Origin: Dokdonella_A sp039926025
GTDB lineage: Bacteria; Pseudomonadota; Gammaproteobacteria; Xanthomonadales; Rhodanobacteraceae
Assembly: GCA_039926025.1 (NCBI GenBank)
Contig: JBDSXV010000006.1
Location: 1 to 10,529 of the forward strand
Reading direction: 5' to 3'
Length of the DNA: 10,529 nucleotides
Part shown: piece after piece, positions 1 to 7,134 of the stretch
Layout: every line of letters begins with the position of its first letter
Numbering within the stretch: position 1 is the first letter of the stretch
Made by a program: the position numbers and the translations under genes
The notes under the pieces: model-generated
What the model saw: only the letters and a program-made list of their open reading frames with translations
Told to the model about the DNA's origin: nothing
Databases searched by the model: none

Positions 1-1259
1 AATCCGCAACTTGCGGTCACGCCCGTGATGGCCGCGGGTACCGCGTCGTTGAACGTCGTGCCGTTGGCGCTGCTCGGGCCGTGGTTCGTCACCACCACCG
101 TGAAGCTCAGCGCGCCACCGAAGCCGACGCTGGCCGGACCCGTCTTCACTGCTTCGATGTCCGCGCTGAACACGATCGGAGTAACGACGGTGCTGCTGTT
201 GTCGCCCGGCGTCGGATCCAGTGTTGGACTCGTCACCGTCGCCGTGTTCGTTATCGATCCCGTCGCGCCGGCAGGAACCGAGAACGTCACGGTGACATTG
301 ACACTCGCGCCGTTGGCCAGTGTTCCGAGTGCGCACGGGAAGCCGCCTGCACACGGCGCGCTCGCGGATACGAAGCCCAGGCCAGCCGGTGTCGGATCGG
401 CCAGCGATACGCTGGTCGCCGGTGACGGACCGTTGTTGGTGACTGCGAGCGTGTAGCTGACGTTCTGCCCAGCGGTCGCATTCGCAGGACCGGTCTTGAT
501 GATCGCCAGGTCGGCCGCCGATACGACAGCCACGGTCACCGTGTCGGAGCAATGACTCGCCAGCGGACACGTCGAATCGCCGCCGCCACTCGCAGTTGCG
601 CTGTTGTTACCGTTAGCGGCGCCCACGCCCACGACGACGTTCAATGTCAGCGTCGTACTCGCGCTCGCTGCGAGCGTACCGGTAAATGTGCAACTCAGTG
701 CCGTCGTTCCGGTGCAGCTCCAGTTCGTACCGCTTGCGCTTCCCAGCGTAATGCCGGCTGGCAGGTTGTCCGTGACGGTGATGTTGCCGATCGTGGTCGC
801 GTTGCCGGTGTTCTGGACGACGATGCTGTAACTCGCCGCTTGCCCGACCAGGAAGGGTGTCGGACTGGCTGTCTTCGTCACCGTCAGTTGTGAAGCGGTC
901 ACCGTGGTGGGATCGGTCGCGCTGTCGTTGCCGGTATTCGCCTCGGAGCCGCCGGCGACCGTTGCCGTGTTCGTCAGCGATGCCGCCGCGTTGGCCGCGA
1001 CATCGACCGTGACCGTGATCACGGGGTAACTGGCGCCTGCCGCGAGCGAATCAGCACGCGTACATGCGAGCGGCGACAGTGTGCAGGCCCAGCCGCTACC
1101 GCTGATCGCGGTTGCGGTCAGTCCGATCGGCAAGGTGTCGGTAACGGTGACCGTGCCGGCCGTCGCGCCGGTGCCGCTGTTGGTGGCCGTCAACGTGTAC
1201 GTCGCGCCGATTTGTCCCTGGCGGAAATTGCCGACGTGCGCCTTGCTGATAGTCAGATC
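1..1259 (-). repeat. Four tandem DUF11-type beta-sandwich repeats
   Basis: The repeats begin at about residue 711 (position 1259, DLTISKAHVG), 834 (position 890, QLTVTKTASP), 960 (position 512, DLAIIKTGPA) and 1077 (position 161, DIEAVKTGPA). The fourth is cut by the window edge. Each opens with a [DQ]hxhxK signature and contains a TYTLTATNSG or SYTLAVTNNG-like strand, then a VTVTDTLPIG or ITVTDNLPAG-like strand. The first three carry a cysteine pair (WACTLSPLACT, WSCTGTTALSCTF, PCAGGFPCAL), and each of these ends near an N-T-A-T-V or N-N-S-A-T strand. The period is roughly 117-126 residues. This matches the DUF11/TIGR01451 conserved repeat; the extra Cys pairs may form a disulphide in each domain, which is inference. 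Confidence 0.85.
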
Positions 1260-3389
1260 GGAGATGACGATGGTTGTCAGGCCATTGGCCGAATTGGGCG
1301 CAGTGGCGCCGACGGACTCATTGGTCGCGGTGATCGTGGTGTGGACGGGTACCGTGCCGGGATTCGGCGCCGGATAGTTGAAATTGAAACCGCGCGTCTG
1401 TCCGCCGCCCAGGGTGGCGGGCAGACCAGTAAACGTGATCGCGCAGGTGCCCGCGTTGTAGACCGCGGTGACACCGGCCGGAACCAGGGTGAAGGTCACG
1501 CTGGCCGGACAATTGCCCGCCGTGCCGATGGTCGCAGCGTAGGTAACGCCCGTCGCGTTGGCGCTGCCATAGTTGCCGAACACGAATGAGCCGTAAACGA
1601 TGTTGCCCGGAAAAGCGGTCGCATCGACCGCGACGGAGGTGCCCACGTCCACGCTTGTCGACACGGGGACAATGGTGACGGTGCCGATGATGTCGGCGGT
1701 CAGCTGAAAGGCCCACAGGTCCAGGCCCTTGCCGTCGCCAAAGTCGTTGGCAGCAGTGCTGACGCAGTCAGCGTTGGAATTGACGGTACCGCTCCAGTAG
1801 CGGTAGTACTTGCCGGCGGTCAGGACACTCGAATCGACACCCAGCAGCGAATGATCGAGGACAGGTGGAACCTGCAGATTGCCGGCGCCGCAGAGCAGTC
1901 CATTGAGAACGCCAACGGCCGTCCCGTTCGAGGTTTTGTAGCCGCGGTCGTCGTAGAAGACCTTGGAGTCGAGTGATCCGTTGAGTTTCGTCAGGGTCGG
2001 ACCGCCCGTGGCGTTGCTTTCCGCGTCGATCATCGGGAAATGGATTTCGCCATTGCGACCGGTCATGCGATACGAATACGTGGTGCCTGACGGAAACGCT
2101 GCACCGGCATTGTCGAGCCCATCCCACAGCACGTAGTGCGTTCCGGTCAGGGCGACACCGGTGAGCACTCGATTGGTGGTCGTCGCCGGATCGAAGTCGA
2201 TGCCGTTGCGGCTGATCACGATCTGATAGGACAGGGTGTTCGTGGTATCGAACTGGAACGTTCCGCCTGCGCCGACCGTGGAGGTGGATCCGCTCACGTT
2301 GCCGACGAACGAACCGCTGGTCAGCGTCGGGACGGCCGGCACGTCCGGAATGCCAAGCACCTGCAGCACACGCGTTGCTTCGGTCGCGTTGGGGCCCGCA
2401 GAGCCGATATCGCTGAAGAAGATCGGGTACTGCGCATTCTGCGGATTGATGCCGGTACCGGCCGGAAGCGGCGTGGGCACGTACTGGCTGCTGCCGCGGA
2501 TGTCCTTGTACAGTGGCGAGCCGTTGTCGACGAAGGCCGCGCGGTTGGCCCATAGTGCGTAGGCGTTCGGATCAATGCCGCGCATGTCCTGGCGATAGCG
2601 ATAGCCGTCCGTGCTGACGTAGTAGAGCGTGTGATAGACCGGCCGCGGATTGTTGCCGGTGAAGCCGATCCATGCATAGGTGAACAGGCGCCCGTTGATA
2701 TCGGCGGTCGACGTTGCATTCGCACGCACGACAACATCCCACGCGGCGATCTGGCTGGTGAGGACCTGCGGCGTGGCGACTATGCCATCGGGCGTATTCG
2801 ATCCGCCTGCGGTCGCGCCCGTGAAACGCACACCGTAGACGCCATCACTCGGGGCCAGATAGGCGCACGGCGAAAACCCGTTGGTGACGGTGACGGTATT
2901 GTTGGCGCTGTTTGGACCTGCAAGTTCGTTGTTGCGTGACGTCAACTGGCCACGTGTGCCGCCACCGAAGCTGCCTACCGGCGCGGCTGCACTGCACGTG
3001 TACGCCGCGGTTCCGGGGATAGTTTCAACGCCGGGCGTACCGAACGATTGCGGGTTGTAGACAAAGATGTCGCCGCCGTTGGCGCGGTTGCTCGAACCAA
3101 CCAGGATGAATTCCCCGGCCTTGGCGTATACGTAAAGGAACTGGTTGCCTGCCACCACGCTGGCGTAGGTATTGCCGGTGCGGACATCCATCGCGGCGCG
3201 GAATCCGGCGGCGGGATAGCCCGCGGGGAACAGGCTTCGGCTACCTTCGGCATGCACGGCGCAAGCACCGATGACCATGGCCGATGCGGCGACGGGAACG
3301 ATCGCCCCTGCAAGGCGGCGCCAGAGCGCGGACCAAGACCGCGTGCGTTGATTGTTGTTCGAATCGGAACGCGCAGACCAGTCACGCAT
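1..3389 (-). CDS. Exported DUF11-repeat protein with a FlgD-like Ig segment (3' end outside the window)
   Basis: Reading the minus strand from the ATG at 3389 gives 1129 codons without a stop up to the window edge, so the C-terminus is missing. The start follows a good Shine-Dalgarno sequence, AAGGGGA, six bases upstream; an ATG four bases further upstream meets a stop after two more codons. Residues 1-47 look like a signal peptide with a long charged n-region, a hydrophobic core at about 28-42 and cleavage after AVHA. Residues 48 to about 340 form a Gly/Asn/Ser-rich region I do not recognise. Around 420-450 the motif VLWDGLDNAG followed by PSGTTYSYRM resembles FlgD-type Ig domains. From residue 711 there are four DUF11-type repeats. 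Such proteins are typically secreted or surface-anchored and structural; a sorting signal would lie in the missing end. C43 sits in a weak lipobox-like context (IGAC), but ordinary signal peptidase cleavage looks likelier. No substrate or partner can be read from the sequence. Confidence 0.85.
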   Translation of the reverse strand, partial: MRDWSARSDSNNNQRTRSWSALWRRLAGAIVPVAASAMVIGACAVHAEGSRSLFPAGYPAAGFRAAMDVRTGNTYASVVAGNQFLYVYAKAGEFILVGSSNRANGGDIFVYNPQSFGTPGVETIPGTAAYTCSAAAPVGSFGGGTRGQLTSRNNELAGPNSANNTVTVTNGFSPCAYLAPSDGVYGVRFTGATAGGSNTPDGIVATPQVLTSQIAAWDVVVRANATSTADINGRLFTYAWIGFTGNNPRPVYHTLYYVSTDGYRYRQDMRGIDPNAYALWANRAAFVDNGSPLYKDIRGSSQYVPTPLPAGTGINPQNAQYPIFFSDIGSAGPNATEATRVLQVLGIPDVPAVPTLTSGSFVGNVSGSTSTVGAGGTFQFDTTNTLSYQIVISRNGIDFDPATTTNRVLTGVALTGTHYVLWDGLDNAGAAFPSGTTYSYRMTGRNGEIHFPMIDAESNATGGPTLTKLNGSLDSKVFYDDRGYKTSNGTAVGVLNGLLCGAGNLQVPPVLDHSLLGVDSSVLTAGKYYRYWSGTVNSNADCVSTAANDFGDGKGLDLWAFQLTADIIGTVTIVPVSTSVDVGTSVAVDATAFPGNIVYGSFVFGNYGSANATGVTYAATIGTAGNCPASVTFTLVPAGVTAVYNAGTCAITFTGLPATLGGGQTRGFNFNYPAPNPGTVPVHTTITATNESVGATAPNSANGLTTIVISDLTISKAHVGNFRQGQIGATYTLTATNSGTGATAGTVTVTDTLPIGLTATAISGSGWACTLSPLACTRADSLAAGASYPVITVTVDVAANAAASLTNTATVAGGSEANTGNDSATDPTTVTASQLTVTKTASPTPFLVGQAASYSIVVQNTGNATTIGNITVTDNLPAGITLGSASGTNWSCTGTTALSCTFTGTLAASASTTLTLNVVVGVGAANGNNSATASGGGDSTCPLASHCSDTVTVAVVSAADLAIIKTGPANATAGQNVSYTLAVTNNGPSPATSVSLADPTPAGLGFVSASAPCAGGFPCALGTLANGASVNVTVTFSVPAGATGSITNTATVTSPTLDPTPGDNSSTVVTPIVFSADIEAVKTGPASVGFGGALSFTVVVTNHGPSSANGTTFNDAVPAAITGVTASCG

Positions 3390-3395
3390 ACATAA

Positions 3396-3402
3396 TCCCC
3401 TT
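3396..3402 (-). promoter_or_regulatory. Ribosome binding site of the DUF11 protein
   Basis: AAGGGGA on the minus strand, six bases before the ATG at 3389. It fixes the start of the large repeat protein. An A-rich stretch (3413-3428 on the minus strand) lies just upstream in the presumed leader. Confidence 0.7.
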
Positions 3403-3490
3403 GATTGATAACCGTTTTTCTTTTTTGCGGGCGCAAGCACGCCGAGGGCCGATGGATGGCCGCTCACCTTTCGTCCTGGATTCCCTGTCA

Positions 3491-3536
3491 GCACGTCCGC
3501 ACGACGTGCACCCCTGCCATGCACCCGCTCATGCAC
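3491..3536. repeat. Perfect inverted repeat followed by TGCAC direct repeats
   Basis: Positions 3491-3509 read GCACGTC-CGCAC-GACGTGC, seven-base arms pairing perfectly around a five-base centre. Overlapping its right end, TGCAC occurs at 3507, 3520 and 3532, that is 13 and 12 bases apart. The block lies about 100-150 bases upstream of the DUF11 start codon. It could be a binding site for a regulator or a small hairpin; no known operator consensus is recognised. In G+C-rich DNA short palindromes also arise by chance. Confidence 0.4.
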
Positions 3537-3700
3537 TTGTCGTGCCTACCGCGGGCGCAAAGCGCAACCTTAAGACGCAATCGTGCGCAACTGTCAGATC
3601 TTACGGGATGAATACGGTTACGGATGCCCCCGTTGACGATTTGTTACGTCTTGCAGGACCTAGACCTTAGTCTTGGGTCGCCCTTTCATGTAAGAGCTAG

Positions 3701-3731
3701 ACGCGCGTGGGGCTAAACGCACGTGGGGTAA
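3701..3731. repeat. Short imperfect tandem duplication across the amidase stop codon
   Basis: ACGCGCGTGGGGCTAA (3701-3716) is followed directly by ACGCACGTGGGGTAA (3717-3731). The second unit encodes the last amidase residues. The TAG stop (3713-3715) lies in the first unit, where it has an extra base relative to the other copy. It looks like a small slippage duplication that set the present C-terminus. Confidence 0.6.
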
Positions 3732-5107
3732 GGCGGCGCCGCATCCAGGGTCGCCGCGCAGATGCCGGCGAGTTCGAGCAGACGCAAATCCGCGCCCGGG
3801 CGACCCACCAGTTGCATGCCGATCGGCATGCCATCCGGCAGCGTCCCCATCGGCAGGTTGACGGCGGGACAGCCGGCCAGGTTTGCAAATGCCGTGAGGT
3901 CGGCGTCGCTGGAACGCTCGCCTTCCGCCAGCGGATAAGCGCCGTGTGCCACGGTCGGCAACACGACCACGTCCATGTCCTCGAACAGGCGGCGCGCCTT
4001 GAGCACGGTCGCATCAAGGATGCGATCGGCCACGACATAGTCGACCGCGGATTTGGATTTCGCGAAATCGAGCATCGCGCGCAGGCGCGGCGACAGCGGG
4101 TGTGCCGCGTCGGCCATGTCGTCGGCCAGTTCGACGCCGAGCTCGCTCTCCATCACCAGCAACGCTGCACGACGCGTGCGGCCGAGATCATGATCGGAGA
4201 AATCAACTTCAACACGGTTGCCGAATACGTCACCGATTCGCTCGATCGCTGCGGCGAACACCGCGCGCACATCGGCGCTGACCCCGAGTGCGCCGAGATC
4301 ACGCGCAAATGCACTGCGCAGCCGCCCCGGCTCCCAATCCGGCGTCGCGAGCGCGACGCGACGCTTGCGCGAGCGCGGGTCGGCCGGGTCGTGTGCATCG
4401 AGTACTTGCACGACGATCGCAAGATCCTCGACCGAGCGCGCAAGAATGCCGATTGCATCGAGCCTGCGCGCCGCACGCACGAGACCGCGCGTGGAAACCT
4501 CGCCATGCGTAGGCTTGAGTGCGTAAACGCCACAGTGACTCGCCGGAATGCGCGTCGAACCGAGCGTGTCGCTGCCGAGTGCAAAGCTGCACAAGCCAGC
4601 GGCAACGGCGGCGGCAGAACCGCCGGACGAGCCACCCGCAGTGTAGCCCGCACGCAGCGGATTCTGCACCGCCCCGTAGTGCGGATTTGCACTGGCGGTA
4701 CCGAGCGCACCTTCATCGAGGTTGGTCTTGCCCAATATCACCGCACCAGCGGCGCGCAAACGCGCGACGGCACTCGCATCCGCTGCGGCAATCCGCTTGC
4801 GCCGACCCGGCAGACCGACCGTCGTGGCGAGGCCTGCGACATCCAGATTGTCCTTGATCGCGACGGTCAATCCGTCGAGGCGACCGATCGTGCGACCCTC
4901 GCGCCGACGCGCATCGCTGGCCGCAGCCTGCGCCGGAGCACTGCCGTCCAGCGCAAGAAACGCGTTGAGTTGCGAATTCTCGCGTGCGATCGCTGCGCTG
5001 TACGCCGTCGTCAGTCGAGCGCTGTCGATGCGCCCTCCGGCCAGCCAATGCAGTTGCTGAAAGGCGGTTGCACCGCGAAGTTCGCTGTCGTTGGCCGGGT
5101 CGGTCAT
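3713..5107 (-). CDS. Amidase signature family hydrolase (GatA/AtzE-like)
   Basis: A 464-residue cytoplasmic enzyme with no signal peptide or membrane segment. Amidase signature enzymes hydrolyse carboxamides through a Lys-cis-Ser-Ser triad. Here K85 lies in VAIKDNLDVAG, the cis-serine is S160 in AGGSSGGS, and the nucleophile is S184 in SDTLGSTRIPASHCGV; the 24-residue spacing between the two serines is that of GatA. The C-terminal hallmark FANLAGCPAVNLPMG and GMPIGMQLVGRPG is present, and the length is normal for the family. L182 stands where most members have Gly or Asn (DTGGS, DTNGS), close to the expected oxyanion hole. The ATG at 5107 is the natural start, but the Shine-Dalgarno sequence is weak. 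No gatB or gatC is nearby, so a role in tRNA amidation is unlikely; a stand-alone amidase for small amides, or a biuret or urea-carboxylate type substrate, is more likely. The substrate cannot be read from the sequence. It is divergent from the ETF-QO gene. Confidence 0.9.
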   Translation of the reverse strand: MTDPANDSELRGATAFQQLHWLAGGRIDSARLTTAYSAAIARENSQLNAFLALDGSAPAQAAASDARRREGRTIGRLDGLTVAIKDNLDVAGLATTVGLPGRRKRIAAADASAVARLRAAGAVILGKTNLDEGALGTASANPHYGAVQNPLRAGYTAGGSSGGSAAAVAAGLCSFALGSDTLGSTRIPASHCGVYALKPTHGEVSTRGLVRAARRLDAIGILARSVEDLAIVVQVLDAHDPADPRSRKRRVALATPDWEPGRLRSAFARDLGALGVSADVRAVFAAAIERIGDVFGNRVEVDFSDHDLGRTRRAALLVMESELGVELADDMADAAHPLSPRLRAMLDFAKSKSAVDYVVADRILDATVLKARRLFEDMDVVVLPTVAHGAYPLAEGERSSDADLTAFANLAGCPAVNLPMGTLPDGMPIGMQLVGRPGADLRLLELAGICAATLDAAPPYPTCV

Positions 5108-5231
5108 CGGTCTTGGTCTTGTAGGGTAAGATTTTTATTATGCCTGTCGCGCGCTTCTTTACGCATGGTTTGCCGCATCATCGCCGAACCCGGACAATCG
5201 GGGTTTCCATTCCAGCCAGCCGGAGCCAACC
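5108..5231. promoter_or_regulatory. Divergent promoter region between the amidase and ETF-QO
   Basis: The only AT-rich patch in this 124-base gap is at 5131-5141. On the plus strand TATTAT (5136-5141) can serve as a -10 element, with a poor -35 (TTGGTC, 5113-5118) 17 bases upstream; that would drive ETF-QO with a leader of about 85 bases. On the minus strand the same patch gives CATAAT, about 30 bases before the amidase start codon. The two promoters may therefore overlap. Assignment is by eye. Confidence 0.4.
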
Positions 5232-6869
5232 GTGAGCGAGCGCGACATCATGGAATACGACGTCGTCGTCGTCGGCGCGGGGCCGGCCGGGCTGGCGTTC
5301 GCGATCCGTCTCAAGCAGCTCAAGCCCGAGCTCGGCGTGTGCGTGATCGAGAAGGCATCGACGATCGGCGCGCAGATCCTATCTGGTGCGGTGATTGAGC
5401 CAGAAGCCTTGAACGAGCTTCTGCCCGAATGGGGCAAGACGCCGCCACCGATCTGCGTTCCGGTCACGAAGGATGAGTTCTGGTGGCTGCGCGATGCGAC
5501 GCGCGCGACGAAATCGCCGATGACGCCGCCGCAGATGCACAACCACGGCAACTTCATCGTCTCGCTCGGTGCCATGTGCGCCTGGCTGGCGCCGCAGGCG
5601 GAAGCGCTGGGCGTGGAGATTTATCCGGGCTTCGCAGCCTCCGAACCGTTGTTCGACGATACCGGCGCCGTCTGCGGCGTGCGTATCGGCGACATGGGCG
5701 TTGCGAAAGACGGCAGCCACAAGGCGAGCTACACCCAAGGCATCGACATTCGCGCGAAGACAACGGTGCTCGCCGAAGGCTGCCGCGGCAGCATCAGCAA
5801 GCAGCTGATCGAGAAGTACGCTTTGGACAAGGACGCCGATCCGCAGACCTACGGCATCGGCATCAAGGAACTGTGGCAGCTGCCGGCTGGTCGCGGCGAA
5901 GCCGGCAAGGTCATGCACACGCTCGGCTGGCCGCTGAACACGTCGACGTATGGTGGAAGTTTTGTCTATCAGCTCGATCAGGATCGCGTCGCGGTCGGCT
6001 TCGTCGTCGGACTCGACTACGCCGACCCGCTGTTCCGTCCGTGGGAAGCGTTCCAGCAGTTCAAGAACCACACGATGATGAAGTCGCTGCTCGAAGGCGG
6101 CACGATCCTCTCGGCGGGTGCGCGCGCGTTGATCGAAGGCGGCTATCAATCGTTGCCGAAGGTCGAGATGCCCGGCGCGCTGATGATCGGCGACTCCGCC
6201 GGTCTAGTGAACGTGCCAAAGATCAAGGGCACGCACCAGGCGATCCGCTCGGGCATGATCGCCGCCGAACACATCGCGGCGACCGGCACATCGCAAGGCT
6301 ACGACGCGAAACTGCGCGCATCTCCGGTGATGAGCGAACTCAAGAAGGTGCGCAATATCCGCCCGGGGTTCAACAAGGGGTTGTGGTTCGGCCTCGCCAA
6401 CGCGGGCTGGGAAACCGTGACCCAGGGCCTGTCGCCATGGACGTTGAAGAATCACGCGGACTGGTCCTCGCTCGACAAGCTGGACGCCGCGGAAGCTGCA
6501 ACACGCAGCGATGCGAATGCGACTTCGCCGAAGCAACCTGCCTACGTCGAGCGCAGCCTCGCTCCGCGTGACCGTCTCGCCGGCGTCTACTTCGCCGCAA
6601 CCGAGCACGACGAAGACCAGCCGGTTCACCTGCACGTTGCCGACACCAACATCTGCGTCACCCGCTGCGCCGAGGAATACGGCAACCCGTGCCAGCGATT
6701 TTGTCCCGCGGGTGTCTACGAGATTATCGACGATGCGGCCGGCAAGCGGCTGCAGATCAACGCCGCGAACTGCGTGCACTGCAAGACCTGCGATATCAAG
6801 GATCCGTACCAGATCATCACCTGGGTCACGCCGGAGGGGGCGAGCGGGCCGAATTACCAGAATTTGTAG
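5232..6869 (+). CDS. Electron transfer flavoprotein-ubiquinone oxidoreductase (ETF-QO)
   Basis: A 545-residue enzyme of the ETF-QO family (EC 1.5.5.1). It takes electrons from reduced ETF, loaded by acyl-CoA and amino-acid dehydrogenases, and reduces ubiquinone at the inner membrane. The N-terminal FAD fold shows VVVVGAGPAG at 11-20 with an acidic strand end at E40. A second FAD contact is GDSAGLVNVPKIKGTHQAIRSG from about 320. The C-terminal ferredoxin-like part has the four 4Fe-4S cysteines C491, C514, C517 and C520 in CPAGVYE and CVHCKTCDIKDP, matching the mitochondrial enzyme very closely. Length is normal for bacteria and nothing is missing. The GTG at 5232 is chosen because CGGAG stands six bases upstream; an ATG at codon 7 is the alternative. 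It belongs to the ETFDH family. No etfA or etfB lies within the window, so its partner must be encoded elsewhere. The gene stands alone, with non-coding gaps on both sides. Confidence 0.96.
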   Translation: MSERDIMEYDVVVVGAGPAGLAFAIRLKQLKPELGVCVIEKASTIGAQILSGAVIEPEALNELLPEWGKTPPPICVPVTKDEFWWLRDATRATKSPMTPPQMHNHGNFIVSLGAMCAWLAPQAEALGVEIYPGFAASEPLFDDTGAVCGVRIGDMGVAKDGSHKASYTQGIDIRAKTTVLAEGCRGSISKQLIEKYALDKDADPQTYGIGIKELWQLPAGRGEAGKVMHTLGWPLNTSTYGGSFVYQLDQDRVAVGFVVGLDYADPLFRPWEAFQQFKNHTMMKSLLEGGTILSAGARALIEGGYQSLPKVEMPGALMIGDSAGLVNVPKIKGTHQAIRSGMIAAEHIAATGTSQGYDAKLRASPVMSELKKVRNIRPGFNKGLWFGLANAGWETVTQGLSPWTLKNHADWSSLDKLDAAEAATRSDANATSPKQPAYVERSLAPRDRLAGVYFAATEHDEDQPVHLHVADTNICVTRCAEEYGNPCQRFCPAGVYEIIDDAAGKRLQINAANCVHCKTCDIKDPYQIITWVTPEGASGPNYQNL

Positions 6870-6916
6870 AAGCGCAGGACCAGCAGACAAGCACGAGGCT
6901 TTCGGCCGTACCCGTC

Positions 6917-6955
6917 TGCGCATTCGCACGTCGAGCGGGGTTGCGCATGCGCAAC
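6917..6955. promoter_or_regulatory. Pair of palindromic TGCGCATnCGCA motifs, candidate operators
   Basis: GTTGCGCATGCGCAAC at 6940-6955 is a perfect 16-base palindrome. TGCGCATTCGCA at 6917-6928 matches its core in 11 of 12 bases. The centres are 25 bases apart, a little over two helical turns. They lie about 180-220 bases upstream of the desaturase start codon. Two similar palindromes upstream of a lipid-enzyme operon suggest a dimeric regulator; I cannot match them to a named consensus, and neither is followed by a T-run as a terminator would be. Confidence 0.4.
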
Positions 6956-7120
6956 GGTCGTTGATGCGATGGCGGCATCCGATTCCCGTCTGATCATCCA
7001 GGAAGCCGACAAGTCATTGATCGCGTTGGTGGAACACGCACTCGTTGTGGACTTCTGTTCCTGAACTGTCATTCGGGAAGACGAGGCGCAACCGCTTCTC
7101 CCATGCTGCGTCCTGTCCGC

Positions 7121-7125
7121 AGGAG
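7121..7125 (+). promoter_or_regulatory. Ribosome binding site deciding the desaturase start
   Basis: AGGAG, nine bases before the ATG at 7135. The frame is open upstream to a TTG at 7045, but the preceding 30 residues look unlike protein of this family and no ribosome binding site supports that longer start. Confidence 0.75.
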
Positions 7126-7134
7126 CTTTCCATC

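Larger units (their letters stand above)
3390..3712. other. Intergenic region upstream of the DUF11 gene
   Basis: No convincing gene lies here; the short frames have no ribosome binding site or recognisable product. From the amidase side it holds an imperfect hairpin at 3657-3679 (GACC and AGAC arms pairing with GTCT and GGTC arms) without a T-run, so it is at best a weak terminator. Next come four CGCAA pentamers between 3556 and 3590, then an inverted repeat and TGCAC repeats at 3491-3536. An A-rich leader on the minus strand (3413-3428) precedes the DUF11 ribosome binding site. I found no strong -35/-10 pair. The length and repeat content suggest that the DUF11 gene has its own promoter here rather than reading through from the amidase. 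Confidence 0.5.
6870..7134. other. Intergenic region upstream of the desaturase
   Basis: These 265 bases hold no gene I can support. No stem followed by a T-run is seen after the ETF-QO stop. The notable content is a pair of palindromic motifs at 6917-6955 and the ribosome binding site at 7121-7125. No clear -35/-10 pair was found, but the length of the gap suggests that the desaturase operon has its own promoter. Confidence 0.5.

Noticed and set aside
1768..2737. Minus-strand frames at 1768-2553 and 2321-2737 that could suggest a broken gene
   Set aside because: The frame starting at 3389 reads straight through this region without a stop and gives a coherent protein, so these are out-of-frame artefacts and there is no frameshift.
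3413..3428. T-rich run as a plus-strand terminator tail
   Set aside because: No stem precedes it and no plus-strand gene ends there; it reads better as an A-rich leader of the minus-strand DUF11 gene.
3633..3661. TTGACG at 3633 as a plus-strand -35 element
   Set aside because: There is no acceptable -10 at 16-18 bases and no plus-strand gene downstream for it to drive.
3284..3670. Plus-strand small frames upstream of the DUF11 gene (3284-3670, 3405-3611)
   Set aside because: No ribosome binding site, Arg/His-rich composition and no domain; they cross the leader of the DUF11 gene.
3713..5107. Amidase as GatA of the tRNA amidotransferase
   Set aside because: No gatB or gatC is adjacent and the nucleophile loop differs from GatA, so a stand-alone amidase is the safer call.
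3707..5398. A 563-codon open frame on the plus strand
   Set aside because: It lies antisense to the amidase, whose triad and family motifs are clear. Its protein is Arg-rich with no recognisable domain, as expected for the opposite strand of a G+C-rich gene.
5379..6149. A 256-codon open frame on the minus strand, and a 362-codon plus-strand frame at 5483-6571
   Set aside because: Both are other-frame readings of the ETF-QO gene and are Arg-rich.
6854..7072. A 72-codon minus-strand frame overlapping the ETF-QO end
   Set aside because: It overlaps a certain gene, has no recognisable product, and its start has no convincing ribosome binding site.
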